Below, one piece after another: positions 43,386-51,700 of a stretch of 64,000 nucleotides of DNA (its first letter is position 1; each line of letters begins with the position of its first letter). The position numbers were made by a program, and so were the translations under genes. Source of the stretch: UBA4744 sp963707435 (GTDB taxonomy: Bacteria > Actinomycetota > Acidimicrobiia > Spongiisociales > UBA4744); NCBI GenBank assembly GCA_963707435.1, contig CAVPPF010000004.1, forward strand, positions 124,001 to 188,000, written 5' to 3'. The notes below the pieces were generated by a model. It was not told the origin of the DNA. It ran no database searches and saw only the letters and a list, made by a program, of their open reading frames with translations.

Positions 43386-44045
43386 CTAGCCCGGCGGACG
43401 TCGCCCGTTCGCCAGGGTGAGTTGAACACCCCCGGTCGAACGCACCACGACGGTCACGGAAGCGAGATCGGGAATCCGGGCGGCGGGCGCAAACGGCCAG
43501 GCCTGGCTACCAACGGCGACCGGTATCGCTCCCGCCGTCCGGGCCGCCTGCCCGCCACTGGGTGAGTCTTCAAAGACAACACAACGGCCCGGGGGTACGC
43601 CGAGCAGCTCCGCGGCGGTGAGAAATGGTTCGGAGCTCGGCTTGCCCTCTTCAACGTCGTCCGCCGTTACGGTCACTCCGGGAACGGTGAGGCCGGCACC
43701 GCTCCAGCGCGCTTCAGCCAGCCGACGGCTGGCTGAAGTAACGATCGCCCAAGGTGTTCCGAGCAGACGACCGATCAGTTGCCGGGCCCCGGGCTTGACC
43801 AGCGTCTGCGCCGCCAGGCCAACTTCAATGGCTTCCAGGCGGGCGACGGCCGCCTGGACCCGACCCGGTTCGAGGTGTCTGCCGAGCGTATCGACCGACC
43901 GAACTCCGGCCAGCTCACCGAGGAGAGCTTCAATCTGAAGATCGAATTCTCCTGCGAGGCGGCGCCAGGCCGCCTCGACCAGATCGTGCGAGTCGACCAG
44001 CACACCATCGCTGTCAAACAGGACGGCTCCGGCATCGATGTGCAT
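43386..44045 (-). CDS. HAD-superfamily phosphatase (beta-PGM-like)
   Basis: 219 residues: VLFDSDGVLVDSHDL (motif I), IVTSASRRLAEARW (motif II), EGKPSSEPF and VFEDSPSGGQAA (motif III/IV). The DSDG version with Ser between the two Asp is a normal variant. Probably a sugar-phosphate phosphatase. The coding strand includes a 12-bp perfect hairpin (43712-43738). Confidence 0.88.
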   Translation of the reverse strand: MHIDAGAVLFDSDGVLVDSHDLVEAAWRRLAGEFDLQIEALLGELAGVRSVDTLGRHLEPGRVQAAVARLEAIEVGLAAQTLVKPGARQLIGRLLGTPWAIVTSASRRLAEARWSGAGLTVPGVTVTADDVEEGKPSSEPFLTAAELLGVPPGRCVVFEDSPSGGQAARTAGAIPVAVGSQAWPFAPAARIPDLASVTVVVRSTGGVQLTLANGRRPPG

Positions 44046-44083
44046 CAGATCAGCCTACGGACCGAAACCCGGACGGGCGGCGG

Positions 44084-44854
44084 TCAGCCGGTAGGAGCCA
44101 GCGTCCCGCCGAACACCTGCCAGGCCAGTGCCGACTTGGCGAGCAGGCTGAGCAGAATGTAGGTCCGTTCTCCGGTGAGGTAGTTCTTCCACCGTCGCAC
44201 TTGCTTGTATTGCGCCCATTGAGTGAAGGCGAAGCTGTTGAAGAACACAAAGAGCGAGAAGAAGATGCCGTACACGAAACCCGGCGGCTGCGCCTCGCTG
44301 CCGGGCGAGACCAGGTACACGCCGATGGCGATCCACGGCACAATCCCGACAAGGCTTCCCATCCAGAACGGCCACAGCGAGCCGCCCGGCTCCTCATACC
44401 GCTCCTGTACCGATCCAAAGAAGATCATCGCGGCGTTCACGCCGAAGATCGCAATGAGTGCGGCGATGTTGCCGATGCCGGTCAGCATGGCGATCAGCAC
44501 GATCATGATCGACGAGGACAGCGAGTACTCGATCCAACGGAACTGGTTCTGACCGCGCGAGAGTTGATCCCGGTATCGCTTGGCGCCCACGCTGGCGATG
44601 AGGAAATGGAAGAAGGCGGAGAGAAACAGGAAGGCCGCAACGCCCCAGGCGATCGAAATATCGAAGAGCGTGGACGGAGCCGATGCCGGAGTCCCGGGGG
44701 GACCCTCGAGGAACGAAGCCGTTACCGGCAGCGTAAAATCGGTAGCCAGGGCCACGACGGCGGCGCCCTGCACTGCGTGGAGCGCTCCCATCACCCAGTT
44801 CCACCTGCGCAGCCGCGCGAAGGTGGCGTCGGTTACTTCAACAGTCGATGCCAT
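44084..44854 (-). CDS. heliorhodopsin
   Basis: 256 residues, seven helices. The heliorhodopsin hallmarks are present: N-terminal RRWNWVMGALHAVQG (His26), FFHFLIA (His83), RWIEYSLSSSIMIVLIAM with the counterion Glu109, and SLLAKSALAWQVFGG with the retinal Lys240. This spacing follows 48C12 heliorhodopsin (H23, H80, E107, K241), and the N-terminus would be inside, opposite to type-1 rhodopsins. ATG 44854 has a GGGAGAGA site. Function is light sensing or enzyme regulation; no ion pump motif. Divergent from a PlsC gene. Confidence 0.93.
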   Translation of the reverse strand: MASTVEVTDATFARLRRWNWVMGALHAVQGAAVVALATDFTLPVTASFLEGPPGTPASAPSTLFDISIAWGVAAFLFLSAFFHFLIASVGAKRYRDQLSRGQNQFRWIEYSLSSSIMIVLIAMLTGIGNIAALIAIFGVNAAMIFFGSVQERYEEPGGSLWPFWMGSLVGIVPWIAIGVYLVSPGSEAQPPGFVYGIFFSLFVFFNSFAFTQWAQYKQVRRWKNYLTGERTYILLSLLAKSALAWQVFGGTLAPTG

Positions 44855-44992
44855 GTTCAATCTCTCCCGTTTGATTCCCGGTTCTACGGAGCAGCGGGGC
44901 GCCACGGATGACAGGGATGTGGTGCCGCTCATGCTCACGCAACTTGGCGATCCTAATCGCAGTCGTTCCAACCGGTACAGTGAGCAAACACC

Positions 44993-45739
44993 ATGAAGCG
45001 CATCATCGACTGGATCTTCACCGTCCCGTTCCTGATTGCCTTTGGTTTGACCCTGGCAATCTTCGAGCCGATCGCACGGGTGGCCCGGCTGTTCGGTCTC
45101 AGACCCATGGAGATCACCATGGGCATCATGCAGTGGGTGCTGCTGGGTGTCTTTCGTATTTGCGGTACCCACCTGAAGGTGGAGCGTTCCCCCGCGATCA
45201 AGCCCCGCACGGGATATCTCATCATCTCGAACCACCAGAGCCTGTTCGATATCCCCATCGTCGGAGGCTTGCTGTTCAGCAACTACCCGAAATACGTGTC
45301 CAAGAAGGAGTTGGGACGATGGATCCCGAGCATCTCCTTCAACCTCACGCACGGCGGCAACGCCCTGATCGACCGCCGCGACCCGGAGCAAGCCAAACGC
45401 GCGATCCACGAACTCGGCGAAGCAGCCCAGCGGCGCAAGGTCGCGGTCGTCATCTACCCGGAGGGCACACGATCGCGCGACGGCCGGTTGAAGCCCTTCA
45501 AGTACGGTGGTGCGCTGGAACTCATGGAAGCCGCTCCCGATTTGGAAGTGATTCCAGCCACCGTCGACGGGTCGTGGGAGCTACTCCGCCACAAGGCGTA
45601 TCCGGTCCCGTTCGGCACCACCGTGCGCATGCGTTTTGGTGATCCAATCCCGCGCCGCGCCGACGAGGATCGGCGAGCCGTCCTCCAAACGGTGAAGGGC
45701 GAGATCGAAGCCACACTCGAGGAGTGGCGCCGGACCTAG
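44993..45739 (+). CDS. plsC: 1-acyl-glycerol-3-phosphate acyltransferase PlsC
   Basis: 248 residues: N-terminal amphipathic/membrane part, SNHQSLFDIPI (HxxxxD) and YPEGTRSRDG (EGTR) with the FKYGGALELM and PATVDGSW blocks. This is the most canonical of three acyltransferases in the window and the best candidate for phosphatidic-acid synthesis. ATG 44993; a TACAGT box lies 8 bp upstream of the start codon. Divergent from heliorhodopsin. Confidence 0.88.
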   Translation: MKRIIDWIFTVPFLIAFGLTLAIFEPIARVARLFGLRPMEITMGIMQWVLLGVFRICGTHLKVERSPAIKPRTGYLIISNHQSLFDIPIVGGLLFSNYPKYVSKKELGRWIPSISFNLTHGGNALIDRRDPEQAKRAIHELGEAAQRRKVAVVIYPEGTRSRDGRLKPFKYGGALELMEAAPDLEVIPATVDGSWELLRHKAYPVPFGTTVRMRFGDPIPRRADEDRRAVLQTVKGEIEATLEEWRRT

Positions 45740-45745
45740 CCCCGT

Positions 45746-46225
45746 TCAGAACAGTTTGGTGTCGGCCACGACCAGGCCGTCCTGATCGGCGTACACCCAG
45801 TCTCCCGGCCGGAACAGGACGCCGGCAAACGTCACGGGGACATCGCGTTGCCCGCGGCCCGACTTGACGCTCCGCTGCGGGAATACACCGACCGCCTTGA
45901 TGCCGATATCGATCGACTGAAGCTCCGCGGTATCACGCACCGAACCGTTCACAATGATTCCGGACCAGTTGTGCTCGTAGGCGAGGAACGCCAGACGATC
46001 ACCGAGCAGGGCGCAGTCCTGAACCCCGCCACCGTCAACGATCAGAACCCGTCCGGCGCCGGTCTCATCGAGGGCGGAGACAACCAGGGAGTTGTCCCCT
46101 GGTGCGGCGACGGTGGTCACCGGGCCAAAGAAAGCCTTCCGGCGCCCGAAATCGCGAAACAACGGCTCGGCGACCCGCAGCGCGTCCCCGTGCCCATCGC
46201 AGAGGCCGGCAGTAGTGAAAAGCAT
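45746..46225 (-). CDS. rraA: RraA-like protein / HMG-oxaloacetate aldolase family
   Basis: 159 residues: TTAGLCDGHGDALRVAEPLF, then DNSLVVSALDETGAGRVLIVDGGG and GIIVNGSVRDT. Lengths and motifs match RraA, either inhibitor of RNase E or class II 4-hydroxy-4-methyl-2-oxoglutarate aldolase (the DGGG and NGSVRD residues bind metal and substrate). Actinobacteria often have the aldolase form, so the role is open. Confidence 0.85.
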   Translation of the reverse strand: MLFTTAGLCDGHGDALRVAEPLFRDFGRRKAFFGPVTTVAAPGDNSLVVSALDETGAGRVLIVDGGGVQDCALLGDRLAFLAYEHNWSGIIVNGSVRDTAELQSIDIGIKAVGVFPQRSVKSGRGQRDVPVTFAGVLFRPGDWVYADQDGLVVADTKLF

Positions 46226-46314
46226 GCCGGCATTGTGGCACGTGGGTGACGAAGGCACGCAGTCTGATCGAGGTGCCGGTCAACAACACGGCTCCCGGGG
46301 CGTAAGCTGCCCCG

Positions 46315-47799
46315 GTGCGTGATCGTCCCAACGGTGTCCTATCCCGAGAGCTCTTACCCGCTTCGATTGCCATATTCACGACTACCGCGCTCGTGGCTTT
46401 CGAGGCGCTGGCCGTTACGGCCGCAATACCGGAACTCGCCGCTGATCTGGGTCAGGTCGCTCTGCTGCCGTGGGTCATCACGGGCTACATCCTGACCTCG
46501 AGCGTTTCGACCGTCATCGCCGGACCATTGGTCGATGGGATCGGGGCACGCATCATATTCCGGTGGGCGGTCCTGATCTTCGTGGCAGCCAGCGTCGGGG
46601 CCGCCGTCGTGCCGACCATGCCGTTGCTGGTGGCCGCCCGGATCGTGCAGGGAGCCGGGGCAGGCCTGATCTCCGCAGTAGCTCTTGCTGCAGTCGGTCT
46701 GGTCTATCCCCCACGCCTGATCAGCCGGGCATTCGCAGCGAACGCCACCGTATGGGGAGCGATGGGCGTGGCCGGTCCCGGAATTGCCGCAGCTCTCCTC
46801 ACGGCCTTGAACTGGCGGTGGATCTTCCTGGTCAGCGTGCCCCTAGGCCTCGCCGCACTCGCGGCCGGGTGGAAGGTCCTGCCCGGACCGGCGGGTGAGC
46901 GGCAGGTCAAGGTCGATGGCCGGGGGGTGCTTCTGCTGACGGCCTTCTCGATCGCAATGGTGGTCGGGGTCGACCGGCTCGACGTCTGGTCGGGTGCGGC
47001 ACTCGCGGTGCTCCTGGTGGTCGGCTACCTCTACTGGCTTCACGAACGCCGCACCGAAGTTCCCGTCCTGCGACTCGAGCATCTCGCCCGCCAGCCGTAC
47101 CTCGGTCTCGGTCTCGGAATCGGGTTGCTCCTGGCCGGAGCGATCGCCGCCGAGACCTACGTCCCGCTCTACGTGCGGGGGGCCCGGGGGGCCGGGCCCG
47201 CCCTGACCGCCTGGTCGGTTCTCTTCTTCACCGTCGGCTGGACGCTCGGAGCCAATGTCGCCGGACGCCTGACCGACCGGGTTCCGGAGACCTCACTGAC
47301 CCTGTCGGGATTCGCGGTCACGGTCCCGGCGTTGCTGGGCCTGTGGGCGGCCGCAGCCTCAGCAGCGCCGCTGTGGTTGATCTTCTCTTTGTTGGTTTTC
47401 GCCGGCACGGGCGTGGGAACCGCCACCAACGCCGGGCTGACGCTCTTGCGAGCAGCAACCCCGGACAGCAGCCTCGGACGGGCTACCGCCGCACATCAGT
47501 TCGCACGAAGCCAGGGGTTCGCCATCGGACCGGCGCTCGGCGGTGCACTCATACTGCTCGTCGTGGCGCGCCGGGTTGGCAACGTCGAGGAGGTACAGCG
47601 TCTGCTGGCGGGGACCGCGACTGCGACGGCCGGAGAAACCTCCGCAGCGATCGGCGATGGGTTTGCGGTCGCCGCCCTCGTCGGGGCGGGAGTTGCTGCT
47701 CTCGGAATCGGGCCGATCCTGGGTCTCCGCAGATCGATAGCCGCGCGGAGACACGTCCGACGCAAAGAACGAGAACTGCCCGGTTCGCAACCGGAGTAG
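46315..47799 (+). CDS. MFS transporter of the DHA2 type
   Basis: 494 residues, about 14 predicted helices. The N-terminal half has the drug/H+ antiporter layout (ITGYILTSSVSTVIAGPLVD; GIGARIIFRW) and the RxGaGxG-type helix VQGAGAGLISAVALAAVG. Exports an unknown compound. Start GTG at 46315. The tail after helix 14 is basic. Divergent from rraA. Confidence 0.85.
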   Translation: MRDRPNGVLSRELLPASIAIFTTTALVAFEALAVTAAIPELAADLGQVALLPWVITGYILTSSVSTVIAGPLVDGIGARIIFRWAVLIFVAASVGAAVVPTMPLLVAARIVQGAGAGLISAVALAAVGLVYPPRLISRAFAANATVWGAMGVAGPGIAAALLTALNWRWIFLVSVPLGLAALAAGWKVLPGPAGERQVKVDGRGVLLLTAFSIAMVVGVDRLDVWSGAALAVLLVVGYLYWLHERRTEVPVLRLEHLARQPYLGLGLGIGLLLAGAIAAETYVPLYVRGARGAGPALTAWSVLFFTVGWTLGANVAGRLTDRVPETSLTLSGFAVTVPALLGLWAAAASAAPLWLIFSLLVFAGTGVGTATNAGLTLLRAATPDSSLGRATAAHQFARSQGFAIGPALGGALILLVVARRVGNVEEVQRLLAGTATATAGETSAAIGDGFAVAALVGAGVAALGIGPILGLRRSIAARRHVRRKERELPGSQPE

Positions 47800-47862
47800 T
47801 CGAATAGCCTCGACTGCGCCCGTCTCTACACTCCGGACATCATCCATTGTCGAGGATTGTCG

Positions 47863-49746
47863 ATGGCTACGACCCAATCAACGCGGCTCACCGATCAACT
47901 CATCGAGGACATCACAACGCGACTTACCAAAGGCCGGCAGGTCCGCAGGACACTTCCGCCCGGTGGCCGGATCCACATCGACCGCCAGCTTCCTTTTCTC
48001 TTTGTGTACCGACCAGCGGGGACGGCGGTCGATCCGGCCATTGCCGGACTCATCACGAGCGAAGCGTCGTACCTCATCGCCCCGGCCCGTACCAGGACGC
48101 ACAGCTGGACAAACCGATTGGTCGAACAGATCACCGCAACGCTCTCGGCAACCTTTGGCGGCTTCCTCATTGTCGAGATCTGGGGAGCCCCGGAAGTGCC
48201 GGAAGTCCCCCACCAAGCCTCCTTTCGGGTGATCGTTGCCAAGGACTGGGCAGACTCCGGCACGGTCGAGCGAATCTCTGCATCGCTGTCCGGTATCAAG
48301 CTCATGAAGCGGAGCGCGAAGGTATCGGTAGAACCGGGTCGCCGGCTCTCCCCGCCGGGTTTGCCCGCCTTGCTCGCTCCCCAGCGGGCCAGGGAACTTG
48401 CAGCGCGGTACATCGGCATCGAGATAGCCCCGATCTTCCGCGATGCCGCAACCGGTGAAGAGTTCCCTTTCCTGCAAAGCTCCCTTGCTCGCAAAATGGA
48501 CACGGTATTCCGGCGCACAGCGTTCGAATTCGCCCGATCTGAGACGGTCCACCGCCCGCTTCACTATCAGGCACTCGGTCGTCGCACGTTTGTTCGTGCC
48601 GTCAAGGAGGCGGATCTTGCCCTGAGTACGGTTGCGGAATCGTTCGACCTGCTCATGACGGTGACCCCGGTCAATGCCGGGGAAGCCTTTCGATCGTTTC
48701 AGCGGTCCCGGTACAGCAAGCCGCCCAGGTTCCGCTATCGGCCCCGCACCGTAGATCCAACGCTGCTCAAGCGGGCCATCTACAACGCCAAACTCGAACG
48801 AATTGAGGATCCCACGCTGGAGTTTGTCCTTCGGGAGAAGCAGCGCGAACTCGACCTCAAACTGACCTTGATCGGAGAACGGGAACGGCCCCGCTTCCTG
48901 CCGACCAGTATCGCGCTGTATGGAAACGTAGACCCGCAACTGACCGAGTTGGCAGGATCGCTCACCAGCCTATTTGCTAAGACGTCCGGAGGCACTCGCG
49001 GCCGCAAGGTCGATGCCGCCACGTTCGCAGCCAGAGCCGAGTCGGAATTCGCGGGATACCGGCTGATCAATCCGGCGATGGCCGGGCGAGTCATCGTTCG
49101 CGATGACATTGTCTCGCTGATGGTGTCCGGCGGTGATCTCCTGATCGGATCCGGCATGAGTTTCCCATCCCGGCGAGTGGAGCCGCTCATCCAGCACGAG
49201 GCAGGGACCCACGTGGTCACCTACTGGAATGGTCGCACTCAACCCTTTCGATTGCTCGCCAGCGGTCTCGCCAACCACGACGAACTGCAGGAGGGTCTGG
49301 CCGTGTTTGCGGAATACCTCGTTGGAGGACTCACCCCCGCCCGCCTCAGAACCCTGGCGGGACGGGTCCTGGCTGCCCGAACCGTTGTCGACGGGGCGGC
49401 GTTCATGGACACGTTCCGAATGCTCAGGGAAGACCACGGCTTCTCGGCGCGCACGGCGTACCTGATCTCGATGCGGGTGCATCGGGGTGGCGGGTTCATC
49501 AAAGATGCGGTCTACCTGCGAGGACTCCTCAAGGTGATCGACTACCTCAAGACAGGCGGGCGGCTCGAAACGCTGTTCGTCGGCAAGATGGCGGCCGAGC
49601 ACGCCCCGATCATCGAGGAACTGCTCCGGAGGCAAATCCTGACCCCGCCCCCATTGCGGCCGTCCTATCTGGACCTACCCGACACTCACTACCGAATCGA
49701 GCAGGTCCGCCAGGGCCTCAGCCTCGAGGACTTGACCGATCACTGA
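47863..49746 (+). CDS. DUF1704 (QEGLA-motif) metallopeptidase-like protein
   Basis: 627 residues. The DUF1704 core (about 320-600) includes the metal motif QHEAGTHVVTY (HExxxH) and DELQEGLAVFAEYLVGG, which gives the Glu of the QEGLA motif, as in bacterial relatives of eukaryotic MATCAP carboxypeptidases. The N-terminal 300 residues are family-specific. Annotated in databases as flavohemoglobin expression-modulating. It faces an N-formylglutamate amidohydrolase and an ATP-grasp ligase, a recurring neighbourhood. Acts probably in the cytoplasm. Confidence 0.85.
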   Translation: MATTQSTRLTDQLIEDITTRLTKGRQVRRTLPPGGRIHIDRQLPFLFVYRPAGTAVDPAIAGLITSEASYLIAPARTRTHSWTNRLVEQITATLSATFGGFLIVEIWGAPEVPEVPHQASFRVIVAKDWADSGTVERISASLSGIKLMKRSAKVSVEPGRRLSPPGLPALLAPQRARELAARYIGIEIAPIFRDAATGEEFPFLQSSLARKMDTVFRRTAFEFARSETVHRPLHYQALGRRTFVRAVKEADLALSTVAESFDLLMTVTPVNAGEAFRSFQRSRYSKPPRFRYRPRTVDPTLLKRAIYNAKLERIEDPTLEFVLREKQRELDLKLTLIGERERPRFLPTSIALYGNVDPQLTELAGSLTSLFAKTSGGTRGRKVDAATFAARAESEFAGYRLINPAMAGRVIVRDDIVSLMVSGGDLLIGSGMSFPSRRVEPLIQHEAGTHVVTYWNGRTQPFRLLASGLANHDELQEGLAVFAEYLVGGLTPARLRTLAGRVLAARTVVDGAAFMDTFRMLREDHGFSARTAYLISMRVHRGGGFIKDAVYLRGLLKVIDYLKTGGRLETLFVGKMAAEHAPIIEELLRRQILTPPPLRPSYLDLPDTHYRIEQVRQGLSLEDLTDH

Positions 49747-50547
49747 TTATCCGGCTGCGGATACCTGCTCGAGCAAACCGGGAATGGCCGCCCGCAGCAC
49801 CTCCAGCATGCTCGCGACCAGCGCCTCGTCTTCCTTACCGGTCCACTCGTCCATGAAGATCTTCTTCACCTCAATGGCGAGGGCACACCCGGACGTTGGA
49901 TAGTGCTCGTGAACCCAGCGGCTCAGATACCCGCCCTTGAATCGAACATTCTCCCGAACGTCGAGATGTCCCCCTTCGAACGGCGTGCCGGCCACGTCCT
50001 CCATGAACCGGTCAACCAGTCCGCCCCACCGTTCCCGATCCAGCGATCCCGTCCCCACATTGATCTCAGGGTTCTTGGCCGGATCATCAACGGGAGCATC
50101 CGGGCCTTTGCGACGGTGGTTGTATGAGTGGAGATCCAGGACCACGAACCGCCCGTGGGCCGCAGCCAGGTCATCGCAGATGGTGCGGAACTGGGTATAG
50201 AAGTCGTCGTACTGGGAGAGAGATGCTTGCACGATCTCATCCGGTGGTGCCGTCTTCCACACCTTGAGATCGAAGGCATCTTCCGATTCGAGGTAGACGG
50301 CCTTGTCCCGCGGCCGGTTCAGATCCACCTCGAAGCGAGAACGGTGCACGACAACCCGGTTGTCGGCGATCACCGTCCACCGATCGGTAAATGGATCCTC
50401 TTCCCGGAGACGATCGGCTTCCGATACTGCGTACAGCGAGGTGACTTCCGGACGGGTGTCGTGCCCGGAATGAATCGCCGTTGCGACGATCGGCATCTCC
50501 CCCCGTTCGATGGTCCAGCCTGCAGGGTTCTCCATGTTCCTCTCCAT
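49747..50547 (-). CDS. N-formylglutamate amidohydrolase family protein
   Basis: 266 residues with the family blocks AIHSGHDTRPE, FEVDLNRPRDKAVY and VLDLHSYNHRRKG, which carry the metal ligands. The classical enzyme ends histidine degradation, but with an ATP-grasp gene overlapping by one base (TGATG) and a DUF1704 gene facing it, a role in another glutamate- or peptide-linked pathway is likelier. Its stop abuts the DUF1704 stop. Confidence 0.85.
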   Translation of the reverse strand: MERNMENPAGWTIERGEMPIVATAIHSGHDTRPEVTSLYAVSEADRLREEDPFTDRWTVIADNRVVVHRSRFEVDLNRPRDKAVYLESEDAFDLKVWKTAPPDEIVQASLSQYDDFYTQFRTICDDLAAAHGRFVVLDLHSYNHRRKGPDAPVDDPAKNPEINVGTGSLDRERWGGLVDRFMEDVAGTPFEGGHLDVRENVRFKGGYLSRWVHEHYPTSGCALAIEVKKIFMDEWTGKEDEALVASMLEVLRAAIPGLLEQVSAAG

Positions 50548-51599
50548 CAGAGTGTTGCCATCTCGTGATTGACGAAGCTCCGTCGGTAATACCGGGCGTA
50601 CTCGGTCTTCTGTTCGAGCGCGTGCACGACGGCCTCCGTGAAATTGACGCCTTCTTGCTTCTGGGCGCTCCCAAGACCACCGGGGCTGAACACGTTGATC
50701 TCCATCAGCTTGTCTCCGACGATGTCGAGACCCACCAGGAACATGCCGTCCTGGACGAGCTTCGGACGGACGATCTCAGCGAGCCGCAGGGCGTCGTCAT
50801 CGATCGTCGCTTTGCCGATCACACCGCCGGCGTGAACGTTCGACCGCATGTCACCGCCCCGGCGGATTCGCCGGAACGCCGCATACCTGCCTTTGTGGCG
50901 CAACGGCTGACCGTTCATCACGAAGAGCCGGGTATCACCCTCCTCAGCGCGTGACAGGTACTCCTGCGCGATGACGTACCCATCCCGGCTCACCGCCTCG
51001 ATCATCTGGTTGATGTTGGCCATATCATCGGGACGGACCAGGAACACCCCTTCGCCGCCCGATCCCTGGAGCGGCTTGAGGACGATATGGCCGTCCATTT
51101 CCCGGGCAAATGCTTTGATCTCGTCGCGGTTGCGGGTGATGAGGGTCTTCGGGCGGACCTCTTCTGGAAAACTCTGGAAGTACATCTTGTTGGCAGCCTT
51201 GGCCAGGCCGACCGGATCGTTGAGCACGATCACGCCGCGGCGCATGGCCATCCGCCCGAAGTCGACGGCCGCGGTCTTGGCCCACTCACGCCTTCCCTTT
51301 TCAGTGGAAGGATCGTTGCGGAGCATCAAAACGTCGAGGTCGTCGACGGTGATGCGCTCGGTACGAGCCTTCTTCGACTGAAGGTCGCTCAGGTACGCCT
51401 GCGGCGTCGTGTAGCGGCTCTTCGGGGGTCGAACAGCCCGGGCCCGGATGCTCTCGTCGGGGTCGTAGGCGAGATCGCCGACTCCCAGGGTCCAGGCCTC
51501 ATGACCCTTGTTCACGAGGGCTTGACCGAGACGGGTGGTCGTGTACACCGGCTCTTCGGTCTCGACATTGTTGACGGCAAACCCAACCTTCACACTCAC
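50547..51599 (-). CDS. glutathione synthetase-like ATP-grasp ligase
   Basis: 350 residues. ATP-grasp features: HIVLKPLQGSGGEGVFLV (nucleotide-binding), AQEYLSRAEEGDTRLFVMNG, and the Mg site VGLDIVGDKLMEINVFSPGGLG. Related to GshB/RimK-type ligases that form peptide bonds to a glutamate-like unit. Whether it makes glutathione is doubtful in an actinobacterium; the DUF1704/amidohydrolase context argues for another peptide-like product. First gene of a two-gene operon. Confidence 0.85.
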   Translation of the reverse strand: MSVKVGFAVNNVETEEPVYTTTRLGQALVNKGHEAWTLGVGDLAYDPDESIRARAVRPPKSRYTTPQAYLSDLQSKKARTERITVDDLDVLMLRNDPSTEKGRREWAKTAAVDFGRMAMRRGVIVLNDPVGLAKAANKMYFQSFPEEVRPKTLITRNRDEIKAFAREMDGHIVLKPLQGSGGEGVFLVRPDDMANINQMIEAVSRDGYVIAQEYLSRAEEGDTRLFVMNGQPLRHKGRYAAFRRIRRGGDMRSNVHAGGVIGKATIDDDALRLAEIVRPKLVQDGMFLVGLDIVGDKLMEINVFSPGGLGSAQKQEGVNFTEAVVHALEQKTEYARYYRRSFVNHEMATL

Positions 51600-51652
51600 T
51601 CCTTTATCCGACCCGATGCTACCGGCGCCCGAACGCGGCCTTGCTCAGAATC

Positions 51653-51680
51653 GGGGCCGGCACCCGAAGGCGCCGGCCCC
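51653..51680 (-). terminator. hairpin terminator after the 22-mer repeat protein
   Basis: GGGGCCGGC (51653-51661) pairs with GCCGGCCCC (51672-51680); it lies 20 bp beyond the stop of the repeat-protein gene (minus strand). No U-run. Confidence 0.7.
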
Positions 51681-51700
51681 AAGACAACGCAGCATACGCC

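Noticed and set aside
44855..45409. Upstream extension of the heliorhodopsin frame
   Set aside because: It overlaps the divergent plsC gene and has shadow-like composition; the ATG at 44854 with its ribosome site gives the normal heliorhodopsin N-terminus.
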